Under the pieces are notes generated by a model. The model ran no database searches, was not told the origin of the DNA, and saw nothing but the letters and a program-made list of their open reading frames with translations. The translations under genes and the position numbers were made by a program. Positions 8,558-20,817 of a stretch of DNA of 64,000 nt are shown in pieces (position 1 is the first letter of the stretch; each line of letters opens with the position of its first letter). Origin of the DNA: Cupriavidus basilensis (GTDB lineage Bacteria; Pseudomonadota; Gammaproteobacteria; Burkholderiales; Burkholderiaceae); NCBI RefSeq assembly GCF_000832305.1, contig NZ_CP010536.1, positions 2,418,001 through 2,482,000 on the forward strand. The letters run 5' to 3'.

Positions 8558-10201
8558 TCAGCCCGGAAGCGGGTAGTCCTTGAATGCCTGGCGCAGCCCG
8601 AGCTTGTAGAGCTTGCCGGTCGCAGTGAGCGGCAGGGATTCGACGAACACCACGTCGTCCGGCGTCCACCATTTGGCGATCTTTCCGTCCAGGTAGGCCA
8701 GTACCGTTGCCTTGTCTACCTCGGCGCCGGGCTTCTTCACGCAGATCAGCAGCGGGCGCTCCTGCCACTTCGGATGCGGCAGCGCAATCACGGCCGCCAT
8801 CGCGATGCCGGGGCAGCCTACCGCCGCGTTCTCCAGGTCGATCGACGAAATCCATTCGCCGCCGGACTTGATGACGTCCTTCGACCGGTCGACCAGCATG
8901 ACGTATCCGTCCGCGTCGATCGTGGCGATGTCGCCGGTATCAAAGAAGCCTTCGCTGTCCAGCAGGCCGCCGTCGCCCTTGAAGTAGCGAGCGACGATCC
9001 ACGGGCCACTGACCATCAGCCGGCCGCTGGCCTTGCCGTCATGCGGCAGCCGCTGGCCCTCCTCGCCGACGATCTTGAGCTGCACGCCGTATACCGCACG
9101 GCCTTGTTTCATCTGGATGTCGTAGCGCTGCTCCGCGGACAACCCGGCGTGCTTGGGCAGCAGCCGGCAGACCACGCCAAGCGGGCTCATTTCGGTCATG
9201 CCCCAGGCATGCAGCAGGAACGTGCCGAAGTCCCGGTCGAAGCGCTCGATCATCATGCGCGGCGCGGCCGAGCCGCCTACCACCGCGTCTTTCAGACACA
9301 GCTCTTCGCGTGGCTTCAGGCCGTTGGCATCGACATACTGGAACAGCATCTGCCAGATCGTCGGGACACCGGCCGCCAGCGTGACCCGCTCGTCACGCAA
9401 CAGCGCGTAGATGCTCTCGCCGTCCAGGTGCGGGCCCGGCAACACCAGCTTGGCGCCCGTCATTGCCGCCGCATACGGCAGCCCCCATGCATTGACGTGA
9501 AACAGAGGCACCACCAGCAGGATGGTGGCGTCGGCCGATGAACCAAGGGAGTCGGAAAGGCTGATGACCTGGTTATGCAGCACCGTCGAGCGGTGCGAGT
9601 ACAGCACGCCCTTGGGGTTTCCAGTCGTTCCCGAGGTGTAACACAGCGTCGATGCCAAGCGCTCGTCAAACTGCGGCCAGGTGAAGGAAGGATCGGCGGG
9701 CGTATCGGCAAACAGGGTTTCGTAGCCAGCGAAATCGCGAATGGCGGGTGCCACCGCCTCTACGGATTCCTGGTCGCCCAGCGCGTAGAAGCGCTTGACG
9801 GTCGGCAAGCGCGATTGCAGCTTTTCGACCGAGGGCGCAAAAGCCAGGTCGAAAAACAGCATTTCGTCTTCCGCGTGGTTGACGATGTATTCGAGGTGCG
9901 CCGGCGACAGGCGCGGGTTGATCGTGTGCAGCACGGCGCCGATGCCCATGACCGCGAAATACAGTTCGAGATGGCGATAGGTATTGGTCGCCAGCGTCGC
10001 GACCATGCTGCCCTGCCTGACCCCTTTTTTCTGCAAGGCAAGCGCCAGGCGGCGCGAACGTTGACCGAGCTCGCGCCAATTGCAGCGATGGATGGGCCCT
10101 TCGGCCGTCCTGGTGACGATCTCGACGTTTGGGTGGAAGCGTTCCGCGTGCTCGAGTAACGATGAAATCAGCAGCGGCTTGTCTTGCATCTGGCCTAGCA
10201 T
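8558..10201 (-). CDS. Medium/long-chain fatty-acid-CoA ligase (AlkK-type)
   Basis: A 547-residue AMP-forming acyl-CoA synthetase that activates a carboxylic acid with ATP and CoA. The N-terminus [21 protein letters not shown] is typical of the AlkK branch (medium-chain fatty acids). The phosphate-binding loop is [18 protein letters not shown], and the later motif [25 protein letters not shown] includes the adenylation aspartate. The C-terminal lysine lies in [12 protein letters not shown]. The start at 10201 fits the family. It is the first enzyme of the catabolic block. Downstream is the ybiT remnant, upstream a CoA-transferase remnant and an acyl-CoA dehydrogenase, which points to beta-oxidation of an imported acid. 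The substrate is uncertain. Confidence 0.92.
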   Translation of the reverse strand: MLGQMQDKPLLISSLLEHAERFHPNVEIVTRTAEGPIHRCNWRELGQRSRRLALALQKKGVRQGSMVATLATNTYRHLELYFAVMGIGAVLHTINPRLSPAHLEYIVNHAEDEMLFFDLAFAPSVEKLQSRLPTVKRFYALGDQESVEAVAPAIRDFAGYETLFADTPADPSFTWPQFDERLASTLCYTSGTTGNPKGVLYSHRSTVLHNQVISLSDSLGSSADATILLVVPLFHVNAWGLPYAAAMTGAKLVLPGPHLDGESIYALLRDERVTLAAGVPTIWQMLFQYVDANGLKPREELCLKDAVVGGSAAPRMMIERFDRDFGTFLLHAWGMTEMSPLGVVCRLLPKHAGLSAEQRYDIQMKQGRAVYGVQLKIVGEEGQRLPHDGKASGRLMVSGPWIVARYFKGDGGLLDSEGFFDTGDIATIDADGYVMLVDRSKDVIKSGGEWISSIDLENAAVGCPGIAMAAVIALPHPKWQERPLLICVKKPGAEVDKATVLAYLDGKIAKWWTPDDVVFVESLPLTATGKLYKLGLRQAFKDYPLPG

Positions 10202-10254
10202 GTTGTCTCCTGTCTTATCGGAGGTCGAATTGCCTCGATGAATCGAATGAAGGT

Positions 10255-10335
10255 CTATCTGGTCGCGATCGCGACTTGCGCCAACACCTGTTTCGTATGC
10301 TCGCCGACGGCCGGGATCGGCCGCGCGTGCAGTCC
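10255..10335 (-). pseudogene. C-terminal remnant of a CaiB/BaiF-type CoA-transferase
   Basis: On the reverse strand this short stretch reads LHARPIPAVGEHTKQVLAQV plus a few residues and a stop. The RPIPAVGEHTxxVL pattern is the usual C-terminal end of family III (CaiB/BaiF) CoA-transferases. Only about 25 codons remain, and they begin three bases after the stop of the acyl-CoA dehydrogenase gene. The body of the gene has been deleted. The identification rests on this one motif. Confidence 0.6.
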
Positions 10336-11472
10336 TTACAGGTTGCGGCTGATCAGTTCCTTCATGATCTCGTTGGCGCCGCCGTAGATGCGCTGCACGC
10401 GGGCATCGGCCCAGGCGCGCGTAATCGGGTATTCCCACATGTAGCCGTAGCCGCCGTGCAGCTGCACGCAGCGATCGAGCGCACGGAACTGCATCTCGGT
10501 GGTCCAGTACTTCGCCATTGACGCAGTGGCGGCATCGAGCTTGCCCTCCAGCACCAGTTGCAGGCACCGGTCCACGAATACGCGGCCCATCTCCAGCTCG
10601 GTACGGATGTCCGCGAGCGCGTGGGCCACCGTCTGGAATTCGCTGATCGGGCGCTTGAACGCCTTGCGGTCGCGCGTGTAGGCGAGTGTCCATTCGAGCC
10701 CGGCCTCGACCGCCGCAACCGCGGTGATTGCGATCTGCAGGCGCTCCCACGACAGCTCCCGCATCAGGTAGCCGAAGCCCTGGCCTTCATCGCCGAGCAG
10801 GTTGGCGACCGGCACGCGCACGTTGTCAAAGAACAGCTCGGCCGTGTCCTGTGCCTTCATGCCGGCCTTCTTCAGGCGCTTGCCCTTGGAAAATCCCGGC
10901 ATCGAGGTGTCGACCACGAACAGGCTGATGCCTTTCGCCCCGGCCTGCGGATCGGTCTTGGCCACGACGATCACGAGGTCGGCATGCCAGCCGTTGGTAA
11001 TGAAGGTCTTGGAGCCGTTCAGCAGGTAATGGTCGCCGTGGCGCACGGCCGTCGCCTTGATGCCTTGCAGGTCGGATCCGGTACCCGGTTCGGTCATCGC
11101 GATCGCGCCGATCATTTCGCCGGCGGCCATCTTTGGCAGGTACGCGGATTTCAAGTATTCACTGCCGTAGTGCTCGATGTACGGGGCAACGATTTCCGAG
11201 TGCAGGCCGAAGCCCAGGCCGGTACAGCCGGCGCGCGCCTGCTCTTCCATCAGCACCACGCTGTACAGCTTGTCGCCGCCAGCGCCACCGTACTGCTCGG
11301 GCATGCTGGCACACAGGAAGCCGGCCGCGCCGGCCTTCAGCCAGACGTCGCGGTCGACATAACCCTGCTCCTCCCAGCGCTCGTGGTGCGGGGCCACCTC
11401 CGTTTCCATGAAGCGGCGCGCGGCGGTGCGCAGCATCTCATGCTCTTCTGTAAATAGGGTGCGGGCTATCAT
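10336..11472 (-). CDS. Acyl-CoA dehydrogenase
   Basis: A 378-residue FAD-dependent acyl-CoA dehydrogenase catalysing alpha,beta-dehydrogenation of an acyl-CoA. Visible signatures are AMTEPGTGSDLQGIKATA (FAD/substrate binding, signature 1), LNGSKTFITNGWHADLVIVV, and the C-terminal GGYGYMWEYPITRAWADARVQRIYGGANEIMKELI, which holds the catalytic glutamate and dimer contacts. Length is normal. It lies downstream of the dioxygenase gene and upstream of the AlkK-type ligase on the same strand, and probably shares their transcript. The chain length or branching of its substrate cannot be read from sequence. Confidence 0.93.
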   Translation of the reverse strand: MIARTLFTEEHEMLRTAARRFMETEVAPHHERWEEQGYVDRDVWLKAGAAGFLCASMPEQYGGAGGDKLYSVVLMEEQARAGCTGLGFGLHSEIVAPYIEHYGSEYLKSAYLPKMAAGEMIGAIAMTEPGTGSDLQGIKATAVRHGDHYLLNGSKTFITNGWHADLVIVVAKTDPQAGAKGISLFVVDTSMPGFSKGKRLKKAGMKAQDTAELFFDNVRVPVANLLGDEGQGFGYLMRELSWERLQIAITAVAAVEAGLEWTLAYTRDRKAFKRPISEFQTVAHALADIRTELEMGRVFVDRCLQLVLEGKLDAATASMAKYWTTEMQFRALDRCVQLHGGYGYMWEYPITRAWADARVQRIYGGANEIMKELISRNL

Positions 11473-11637
11473 GCGGTCACTCCAGTCTTGTCAACAGAAA
11501 AAGAGGGTGCGTCGTGACGCCTGTCATGACGCCTCCTTTGTCCGGCATGGGCAGCGCCTCAGTGCGATTTGCGCGCATTCGGCCTGCCTCCTGCGAGTTG
11601 CGAGGGATGGCTCAGGACCTGGCGCGCGTGCGGCGCC

Positions 11638-12561
11638 TCAGAACGGCGCGTCGCCGATGATGGTTGCGCGCAGCATCCGGCGGCGCGCGGGGAAGTAGTC
11701 CTGGATCGCGTAGTGCTGGGTGGAGCGGTTGTCCCAGAAGGCGATCGTGTTGTGGCGCCAGCGCAGGCGAACCTGGTATTCCGGCGCGTTCGCCTGGCGA
11801 AACAGGTATTGCAGGAGGTCCATCTCCTCGAGCCGGAAATCGAACCCGAATCGATATTGTCCTTCATGCTTTTCCAGGTAGTCCGCCAGATGCGTCGTGA
11901 AGGCCTCGTTCACATACAGGATCTTCTCGCCGGTCTCGGGGTGAATGCGAACGACGGGATGCGTTGCCGCGGGAAACTCCTGGCGACGGGCTTCACGCTG
12001 CTCGGCATTCATGCGCGAACCGAAGGCCGGCAGGATATCGTGGACAGCATGGAGGCCGGCAATCCGGTCACGCACCGCCGCAGGCAGGCCCGCGTGTACC
12101 GCAACCATATTCACCCAGAGCGTATCGCCTCCGACCGCCGGACATTCGAGGCAGCGCAGGATCGACCCCATCGAAGGCAGCTTGCGCCAGCTCACGTCGG
12201 TGTGGAAGATGTTCTCGCGTGCCGCCTGGGCGCTATCGCCACCCAACACCACGAGTTCCCGGTGGTCGGGATGATGGGGAAACACGGGATGCACCTCCAG
12301 CTCACCGAATCGGCTCGCCAGCGCGACCTGCTGCGCGGCACTGATGTCCTGGTCTCGAAAAAAGAGCACCTTGTGCTTCAGGAGTGCCGCGCGCAATGCA
12401 AGATACTGGTCGTCATCGAGCGGCATCCGCAGATCGATGTTGCCGATCTCCGCGCCGAGGCACGGCGCGATGGGGTCCACCGTGAAGGAGGTCTTCCGCA
12501 CACCCGACCGGATGATGGCTGGACTCGTCAGATCAGCCGCCCACGTTTGTTGTTCGCTCAT
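11638..12561 (-). CDS. TauD/TfdA-family Fe(II)/2-oxoglutarate dioxygenase
   Basis: A 307-residue non-haem iron dioxygenase of the TauD/TfdA family. It uses 2-oxoglutarate and O2 to hydroxylate a substrate, often releasing sulfite or cleaving an ether. The iron ligands are visible as HTDVSW (His-x-Asp, near residue 110) and the distal histidine in FWDNRSTQHYAIQDY. The conserved arginine that binds 2-oxoglutarate is in the following RRRMLRATI. The start at 12561 is supported by AGGAGA about eight bases before the ATG. Its partner genes (MFS carrier, aldehyde dehydrogenase, CoA ligase) suggest it opens degradation of an imported compound. Taurine itself is not implied. Confidence 0.92.
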   Translation of the reverse strand: MSEQQTWAADLTSPAIIRSGVRKTSFTVDPIAPCLGAEIGNIDLRMPLDDDQYLALRAALLKHKVLFFRDQDISAAQQVALASRFGELEVHPVFPHHPDHRELVVLGGDSAQAARENIFHTDVSWRKLPSMGSILRCLECPAVGGDTLWVNMVAVHAGLPAAVRDRIAGLHAVHDILPAFGSRMNAEQREARRQEFPAATHPVVRIHPETGEKILYVNEAFTTHLADYLEKHEGQYRFGFDFRLEEMDLLQYLFRQANAPEYQVRLRWRHNTIAFWDNRSTQHYAIQDYFPARRRMLRATIIGDAPF

Positions 12562-12674
12562 TCCATTCTCCTTTTGAGGCAGGCGGTACGGCGCTACCCG
12601 GACCGGCTCATTGAAATGACTGCTCTCGTTTGATGAAATCGGTTGAAGGTCAGTGTCGTTGTTTGCTTTGCCTG

Positions 12675-13976
12675 TCAGTGACTCGAGGCAGGTGCCTGGC
12701 CGGCATAGGCGCAACCAACCGTCGCACGCCGGCGGACCGACAATGCGGCCCTGGCTGGATCGATGGCCACAGCGCCCGCCAGAGCGCCGGCAACCATCAA
12801 CAGCCCGCAGATGGCGAAGCCGGCCTCGTAGCCCTGGCTCCCCGTCATGCCTTGCACCAGGAAGCCGGTGACCAGCGGCGCCAATACACCGGCAAACGAT
12901 GCGATGGAATTGTCGATGGCCAGGATGCCGCCGCGCTGGGAGACCGGCACCACTTCGGCCAGGATGGCGGGCCCCACCGCATACATGATTTGCGTCAGGC
13001 CGAGCGTGAGGCCGATCAGCGCTGCCCGCCACAACGGCGGCAATCCTCCCAGCCACACCAGCATGCATGCCACGCCACCGATGGCGACGACCGTTGCGGC
13101 CACGCGGCCACGCGCAGTCCTCGACGACACGCCACGCGCCAGGAGCTGGCGCACCAGCCACGATCCCGCGACACTGATCGGCAAGCTCGTCGCGATGAGC
13201 CCTGCATACAGCCGCCCGGATTCGACGGCGCCATACCCCAGGCCTTTCTGCAGATAGGCCGGCAGCCAGGTCAGCGTCAATGCCAGCCCCCAGTAGGAGA
13301 CGAACTTCATGGCGATGCACGCCGCGACCGTTGGTTCCGCCAGCAGCGTGCGGTAAGGCACGTGCATGGTCTCCCTTTGCTCGCTATTCTCAGCTTCGGC
13401 GCCCCTGCCCTCCTTGCCAAAGGCGACCCAGAGCAGCGTCCACGCGAAGCCAATCACGGCCAGCGCGTAGAAGTTGGCGCGCCATCCCCAGTGTGCCGAG
13501 ACCAGCGGCATGGCCATGCCCGCCAGCAGTAATCCGATGGCCCCCCCTTGTGCCAGGCAGGCCACCGGCAACTCTCGCTTCTCATTGGGGAACCACTTGT
13601 AGCAAGCATGTACCGCGACCGGCCACGCCGGACCTTCGGCAGCGCCCAACAGCACACGTGCCGCCACCAGCACTGCCAGGCTGGACGACATGGCCATCGG
13701 TACCTGCAACGCCGACCAGGCAAGTGCCATGACAAGAAGGATGCCTGTCGTGGGCAGGCGGTTCGCCATGAAGCCGCCAGTGATGCCGCCAATAGCGAAG
13801 AGCCAGAAGAAGCTGCTGCCGATCAGCCCGAACTGCGCGGGCGACAGGTTCAGCTCCGTCATCATCGGCACGGCTAGCAGGCCGACCGCAATCTTGTCTG
13901 CGAAATTGATGACCATGTAGACGACGAGCAGCAAGGCTGTGCGCCAGGCCATGACCGGTTGATAGGAGGGCGTCAT
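12675..13976 (-). CDS. MFS transporter (ACS-type organic anion symporter)
   Basis: A 433-residue 12-TM major facilitator with the anion:cation symporter signatures NFADKIAVGLLAVPMMTELNLSPAQFGLIGSSFFW (TM1-2) and RVLLGAAEGPAWPVAVHACYKWFPNEKRE (after TM4). The start at 13976 (MTPSYQPVMAWRTALLL) fits subfamily length and removes an improbable upstream extension. It lies between the aldehyde dehydrogenase gene and the TauD-type dioxygenase gene on the same strand, and probably imports the compound that the block degrades. Its C-terminal tail is Arg/Ala-rich and without known motif. Confidence 0.9.
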   Translation of the reverse strand: MTPSYQPVMAWRTALLLVVYMVINFADKIAVGLLAVPMMTELNLSPAQFGLIGSSFFWLFAIGGITGGFMANRLPTTGILLVMALAWSALQVPMAMSSSLAVLVAARVLLGAAEGPAWPVAVHACYKWFPNEKRELPVACLAQGGAIGLLLAGMAMPLVSAHWGWRANFYALAVIGFAWTLLWVAFGKEGRGAEAENSEQRETMHVPYRTLLAEPTVAACIAMKFVSYWGLALTLTWLPAYLQKGLGYGAVESGRLYAGLIATSLPISVAGSWLVRQLLARGVSSRTARGRVAATVVAIGGVACMLVWLGGLPPLWRAALIGLTLGLTQIMYAVGPAILAEVVPVSQRGGILAIDNSIASFAGVLAPLVTGFLVQGMTGSQGYEAGFAICGLLMVAGALAGAVAIDPARAALSVRRRATVGCAYAGQAPASSH

Positions 13977-14097
13977 GCAATCTCCAGCAGGGTGCGAGTA
14001 CCCGGGCGGGCCACGTCGCAAGCGGCCGCCGGGGAAAACGGAAGGTGGGCTGAGTGGAATGCGGCGCAGGCCGCGCCGGACTGCGTGCGGCGCCGTG

Positions 14098-15522
14098 TCA
14101 GGGCGATGTCACGGTCTTGATCTCGAGGAATTCGGCCAGTCCTTCTGGCCCGCATTCCCTCCCGTTGCCGGAGGTCTTGCATCCGCCGAATGGCGCGGCG
14201 ATGTCCAGCATGGCACCGTTGAGGAGGACGGTGCCCGCGCGAAGACGCGCTGCCACGCGGCGCGTGCGGTCGGCGTCCGTGCCCGCAACGTAGGCCGCCA
14301 AGCCGTAATCGGTGTCGTTGGCAATGGCGATTGCCTCTTCCTCGCTGTCGTATGGGATCATCACGAGTACTGGCCCGAAGATCTCCTCGCGCGCTATCGC
14401 CATGTCATTGTGGACGTCGGCGAAAATGGTCGGCCTGGCATAGAAGCCAAGCTCTAGCCCCTCCGGCCGCCCGGGCCCGCCTGCGGCCAACCGTGCGCCT
14501 TCCGCCTGGCCAACGCGGATCATGCGCTGCACCTTCTCATACTGGGCGCGGTTCGAGACTGGACCCATGTCGGTCTGCGCAGCGGCGGGGTCGCCCACGC
14601 GAATGCCGTTGGCTGCAGCAGCAGCCATGGTCACCGCCTCCTCATAACGCTGGCGCGGCACTAGGATGCGCGTGGGCGCGATGCATGTCTGGCCCGCGTT
14701 CAACATGCCTTGCGCCACACTGGTCGCGACTGCCGCCTGCAGATCGGCGTCATCGAGGATGATTAAGGCGGACTTGCCGCCCAATTCCTGTGCGACGCGT
14801 TTGACGGTGGCGGCTGCGTTGCGGGCCACTTCCACACCGGCGCGTGTCGATCCGGTAATGGAAATCATGTCCACGTCGCGATGCGACGACAGCGCGGCCC
14901 CGACCACCATGCCATCGCCGAACACCATGTTGAACACGCCCGCCGGCACGCCGGCCGCATGCAGAATTTCGGTGAACAGCACCGCATCCAGCGGAGCGAT
15001 CTCTGACGGCTTGAGCACCATCGTGCAGCCTGCGGCGAGCGCCGGCGCCACCTTTGCAGCGATCTGGTTCAGTGGCCAGTTCCATGGGGTGATCAGCGCC
15101 GCCACGCCGATCGCCTCGCGGCGGATCCGGCTGCGGCCGCGCTCGCCCTCGAACTCGAAGCCACGCAACGCCTCCGTGGTTCCCTGGATCTGGCCAAGAC
15201 CGATAGGCACCTGAAGCATGTTGCAAAGGGTTGCTGGGGCCCCCATCTCCTGCCGCACCGCATCGGCCAGCTCGCCGAAGCGCGCCTGGTAGCAGGCCAT
15301 CACGCGCTCCAGCAGCGCGATACGGGCCTCGCGCGTGGTCTCCGACCACGCGGGCAGCGCCGCCTTCGCGGCCTGCACCGCGAGCCCCGCGTCCGCGGCG
15401 CTCCCCATGGCAACCTTACCGATCGCCGCCTCGGTCGCAGGGTCGATGATGTCGACGTACGTTGCGCCCGCGGACGGCGCCACCCATTCGCCATTGATGT
15501 AGAACCTGTCCAGCACCTTCAT
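14098..15522 (-). CDS. Aldehyde dehydrogenase family protein
   Basis: A 474-residue aldehyde dehydrogenase with the PWNWPLNQ cofactor segment, QELGGKSALIIL containing the active glutamate region, and the catalytic cysteine in NAGQTCIAPTRIL. It ends with FGGCKTSGNGRECGPEGLAEFLEIK. It belongs to the same broad group as the enzyme at 6122-7555 but is clearly diverged, so the two are paralogues rather than a recent duplication. It is the first gene of the leftward block and is divergent from the LysR gene at 15676, which makes that regulator its likely controller. It probably oxidises the aldehyde produced by the dioxygenase. Confidence 0.92.
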   Translation of the reverse strand: MKVLDRFYINGEWVAPSAGATYVDIIDPATEAAIGKVAMGSAADAGLAVQAAKAALPAWSETTREARIALLERVMACYQARFGELADAVRQEMGAPATLCNMLQVPIGLGQIQGTTEALRGFEFEGERGRSRIRREAIGVAALITPWNWPLNQIAAKVAPALAAGCTMVLKPSEIAPLDAVLFTEILHAAGVPAGVFNMVFGDGMVVGAALSSHRDVDMISITGSTRAGVEVARNAAATVKRVAQELGGKSALIILDDADLQAAVATSVAQGMLNAGQTCIAPTRILVPRQRYEEAVTMAAAAANGIRVGDPAAAQTDMGPVSNRAQYEKVQRMIRVGQAEGARLAAGGPGRPEGLELGFYARPTIFADVHNDMAIAREEIFGPVLVMIPYDSEEEAIAIANDTDYGLAAYVAGTDADRTRRVAARLRAGTVLLNGAMLDIAAPFGGCKTSGNGRECGPEGLAEFLEIKTVTSP

Positions 15523-15675
15523 GTTGTCTCCATATTTATTCGTCTCGCCGCTTGACGGTTGTCGAGGCGTCCCGTTCGTCGCCGGAACTTGATGCGCTCA
15601 CTGTAGAATTCCCATCTTGATTCGTCCAATGCATAATCTACATCCACTCAATGCGCTAGACACATCGGACCCCGT

Positions 15676-16596
15676 ATGGATCTTCGTCGCCTTAGCCACG
15701 TCGTAGCCCTCGCTGAGGAGTTGCATTTCGCGCGCGCTGCCGCGCGCGTCCACCTCAGCCAACCGGCGTTCAGTCGCAGCATTCAGGCCATCGAAGCGGA
15801 ACTCGGTCTGCGCTTGTTCGAGCGCGGCGACGCCGACGTCCGCCCGACGCCAGCGGGGCAATTTGTGATCGAAGGTGCGCGCAAGCTCCTGTTCGACGCC
15901 CGTTGCCTGCAGCGAGACATCGGCCTTTATCGGGACGTGGAGTTGGGCGACACGGCCTTCGGCGTCGGACCGTTCCCGGCAGTCACACTGATGCCGGGCG
16001 TCTTGTCTGAATTGCGAAAACGCCACCCCAAAGTCCGCTTGCGGGTGGAGGAAAGCAACTGGGAGCAGTTGCTGGAACGGCTGCGCGCGGAAAGTATCGA
16101 GTTCTTTGTCTCTGACACCAATGTGCTTCCCGATGAAGCCGCGCTAACTATCAGGCTCCTGCCTGCGCAGCAAATCGAGCTCTACGCTCGCGCGGGTCAT
16201 CCGTTGGCTGGCAGCCGATGCACTTTTGCTGAGATCTGGCAATTCGGGCTGGCATCGGCTACGCCCCCGGCCACGATGAGGGCTGAGCTCGCGGCAGCCT
16301 TGCAACTATCTTCAAGCGCCACGGTGCCAGCGCTGGAATGCGACAACTTCGGCATCCTGCGCACCGTGGCGCTCAGCACGGATTCCGTTCTGGCAAGTCC
16401 TCACGCACTTGTCGCGGCCGACGTCGAAGCCAACGCCTTGGTCAGGCTTGAGGTGACGGATGCGCCGACGCTGATCGTGCGCCCGGGGATCGTTTCGCTG
16501 ACGGGACGAACACCTTCGCCCATGGCCAGATGCGCCATGGAATGCATAGAACGGGTAGCGAGCGGCTCGTCGGAATCCGCCGCCGGGCAGGCATGA
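15676..16596 (+). CDS. LysR-family transcriptional regulator
   Basis: A 306-residue LysR-type regulator. The N-terminal winged helix-turn-helix is MDLRRLSHVVALAEELHFARAAARVHLSQPAFSRSIQAIEAELGLRLFER (residues 1-50), followed by a linker helix and a periplasmic-binding-like effector domain. It is divergent from the aldehyde dehydrogenase gene across a 153-base intergenic region, the classic arrangement for a LysR activator of an adjacent catabolic operon. It probably controls the leftward block (14.1-8.6 kb) in response to its substrate. The C-terminus (ASGSSESAAGQA) is slightly longer than usual. Confidence 0.93.
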   Translation: MDLRRLSHVVALAEELHFARAAARVHLSQPAFSRSIQAIEAELGLRLFERGDADVRPTPAGQFVIEGARKLLFDARCLQRDIGLYRDVELGDTAFGVGPFPAVTLMPGVLSELRKRHPKVRLRVEESNWEQLLERLRAESIEFFVSDTNVLPDEAALTIRLLPAQQIELYARAGHPLAGSRCTFAEIWQFGLASATPPATMRAELAAALQLSSSATVPALECDNFGILRTVALSTDSVLASPHALVAADVEANALVRLEVTDAPTLIVRPGIVSLTGRTPSPMARCAMECIERVASGSSESAAGQA

Positions 16597-16690
16597 CGCG
16601 ACGGCGACACCGCGCCTGACGCTGCACGCCCTGCATGACATCAGGAATGGGACAACTCGCGTTCGCCCTCCGCAGCGAGATGCGCAAAAG

Positions 16691-16719
16691 AAACAAAAAG
16701 GGCCGCCCGAAGGCAGCCC
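16691..16719 (-). terminator. Rho-independent terminator of ybiT
   Basis: On the reverse strand an 8-bp stem (GGGCTGCC / GGCGGCCC, one G-U pair) closes a TTCG tetraloop and is followed by TTTTT. It lies about 25-55 bases after the ybiT stop. Confidence 0.85.
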
Positions 16720-16744
16720 CATTTGCTTGCAGAGAAATGACTGC

Positions 16745-18355
16745 TTAGCCGTCGATGCCCTGCGATTCCAGGTACTCGTCGTACGTACCCAGGTAGTCGG
16801 TCAGCGTGCCATCGTTGCGCACTTCGATCACGCGCGTGGCCAGGCCGCTGACGAACACGCGGTCGTGCGAGACGAAGACCAGCGTGCCGGTGAACTTGTC
16901 CAGCGCGATCTGCAGCGATTCGATGGATTCCATGTCCATGTGGTTGGTCGGCTCGTCGAGCGCCAGCACATTGTGGCGGCCCAGCATCAGCTTGCCCCAG
17001 ATCATGCGGCCCTTCTCGCCGCCGGACAGCACCTTGACCGACTTCTTGATGTCGTCGGCCGAGAACAGCAGGCGGCCCATGGTGCCGCGCAGCGACTGGT
17101 CGTCGTCGCCGGCCTGGGTCCACTGGCTCATCCAGTCGATCAGGTCGCGGTCGACCGGGAATTCCTCGAAGGTGTCCTGCGGCATGTAGCCGACATTGGC
17201 GTTCTCGGCCCACTTGATGGTGCCGCGATCGACTTCCACGCCGCCCTTGACGGTGCTGCCCAGCAGGCTGCGCAGCAAGGTGGTCTTGCCGGCGCCGTTT
17301 TCGCCAATGATGGCCACGCGCTCGCCGGCCTGGATCGCGATCGACAGGTTGTTGATGACCTTGCGATCGTAGGTCTTGGTCACGCCCTCGGCTTCCACGG
17401 CCAGGTTGTGCAGCTTCTTGTCGAACTCGAAGCGGATGAACGGGTTCTGGCGCGACGACGGCTTGATGTCCTCGACCTTGATCTTGTCGATCTGCTTCAG
17501 GCGCGAGGTCGCCTGGCGGGCCTTGGACTTGTTGGCCGAGAAGCGGCGCACGAAGTCCTGCAGCTCGCCGATGCGCTCCTTGGCGCGCGTATTGGCCGCC
17601 AGCTGGCGCTCGCGAGCCTGCATGGAGGCTTCCATGTAGTCGTCGTAGTTGCCCGGGTAGACCTTGAGCGTGCCGTAGTCCATGTCGGCCATGTGCGTGC
17701 ACACGGAGTTCAGGAAGTGGCGATCGTGGGAGATGATGATCATGGTGGAATTGCGCTCGTTGAGCACTTCTTCCAGCCAGCGGATCGTATTGATGTCGAG
17801 GTTATTGGTCGGCTCGTCGAGCAGCAGCACGTCCGGGTTCGAGAACAGGGCCTGTGCCAGCAGCACGCGCAGCTTCCAGCCCGGCGCCACGTTGCTCATG
17901 GTGCCCTGGTGCTGGTCGGTGGGGATGCCCACGCCCAGCAGCAACTCGCCGGCGCGCGCTTCGGCCGTATAGCCGTCGTACTCGGCATACTTGGCCTCCA
18001 GCTCGGCGGCCTTCATGTAGTCTTCGTCGGTGGCTTCCGGGTTGGCGTAGATCGCGTCGCGCTCGGCGGCGGCGGCCCACATCTCGGTGTGGCCCATCAT
18101 GACCACGTCCAGCACGCGCATGTCTTCATAGGCGAACTGGTCCTGGCGCAGCTTGCCCAGGCGCACGCCCGGCTCCAGCATGACGGTGCCGGCGGACTGT
18201 TCGAGGTCTCCGCCGAGGATCTTCATGAAGGTGGACTTGCCGCAACCGTTCGCGCCGATCAAGCCGTAGCGGTTGCCCTCGCCGAACTTGACCGAGATAT
18301 TCTCGAACAACGGCTTGGGGCCGAACTGCATGGTGATGTTTGCGGTAGAAAGCAC
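16745..18355 (-). CDS. ybiT: ABC-F family ATPase YbiT
   Basis: A 536-residue soluble ABC-F protein with two ATP-binding cassettes. The first Walker A is GANGCGKST with signature and Walker [19 protein letters not shown]. The second has [17 protein letters not shown] and [14 protein letters not shown]. The segment between them ([37 protein letters not shown]) and the start [24 protein letters not shown] match E. coli YbiT rather than EttA or Uup. ABC-F proteins act on the ribosome E-site to resolve stalled translation. The start is taken as the GTG at 18355, which aligns with the YbiT N-terminus. A second, broken copy of its 3' end lies at 8485-8556. Confidence 0.93.
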   Translation of the reverse strand: MLSTANITMQFGPKPLFENISVKFGEGNRYGLIGANGCGKSTFMKILGGDLEQSAGTVMLEPGVRLGKLRQDQFAYEDMRVLDVVMMGHTEMWAAAAERDAIYANPEATDEDYMKAAELEAKYAEYDGYTAEARAGELLLGVGIPTDQHQGTMSNVAPGWKLRVLLAQALFSNPDVLLLDEPTNNLDINTIRWLEEVLNERNSTMIIISHDRHFLNSVCTHMADMDYGTLKVYPGNYDDYMEASMQARERQLAANTRAKERIGELQDFVRRFSANKSKARQATSRLKQIDKIKVEDIKPSSRQNPFIRFEFDKKLHNLAVEAEGVTKTYDRKVINNLSIAIQAGERVAIIGENGAGKTTLLRSLLGSTVKGGVEVDRGTIKWAENANVGYMPQDTFEEFPVDRDLIDWMSQWTQAGDDDQSLRGTMGRLLFSADDIKKSVKVLSGGEKGRMIWGKLMLGRHNVLALDEPTNHMDMESIESLQIALDKFTGTLVFVSHDRVFVSGLATRVIEVRNDGTLTDYLGTYDEYLESQGIDG

Positions 18356-18599
18356 GTCTGGGACCTTGTATGGATGATGAGGCGCGGGACTTGCCGCGCT
18401 TGCCTCGGGCTGCCGCCCTGCTGATGGCTGTGCAAATTGCGGATTGCTTAGTGCTGATCGCTTGATTTGCTTCGCTGCGTGGACGGCGCAAAGCCAGGCA
18501 TGGCAACCTGGTGGCGCGTTGGCGCGAGGCCCGGGCAGGGAATTCGGGAAACAACCCGCGATTTTACCACTGGCGGGCAAAGGAACGAAGCGATAAGCC

Positions 18600-20750
<2,151 letters not shown>

Positions 20751-20817
20751 GTGGGCCAATGGGTGCCGAGGTGTGCCGGCGCGTACCGGCGCTATTTGCG
20801 CGATTTCCGCGATTTGC

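Noticed and set aside
16745..18355. EttA identity for the ABC-F gene
   Set aside because: The linker and both ends ([11 protein letters not shown] start, LESQGIDG end, [16 protein letters not shown]) match the YbiT branch rather than EttA.
16727..18424. Forward open frame of about 565 codons opposite ybiT
   Set aside because: Shadow of ybiT, which is complete with all ABC motifs. The forward protein is Val/His/Leu-rich with no family resemblance.
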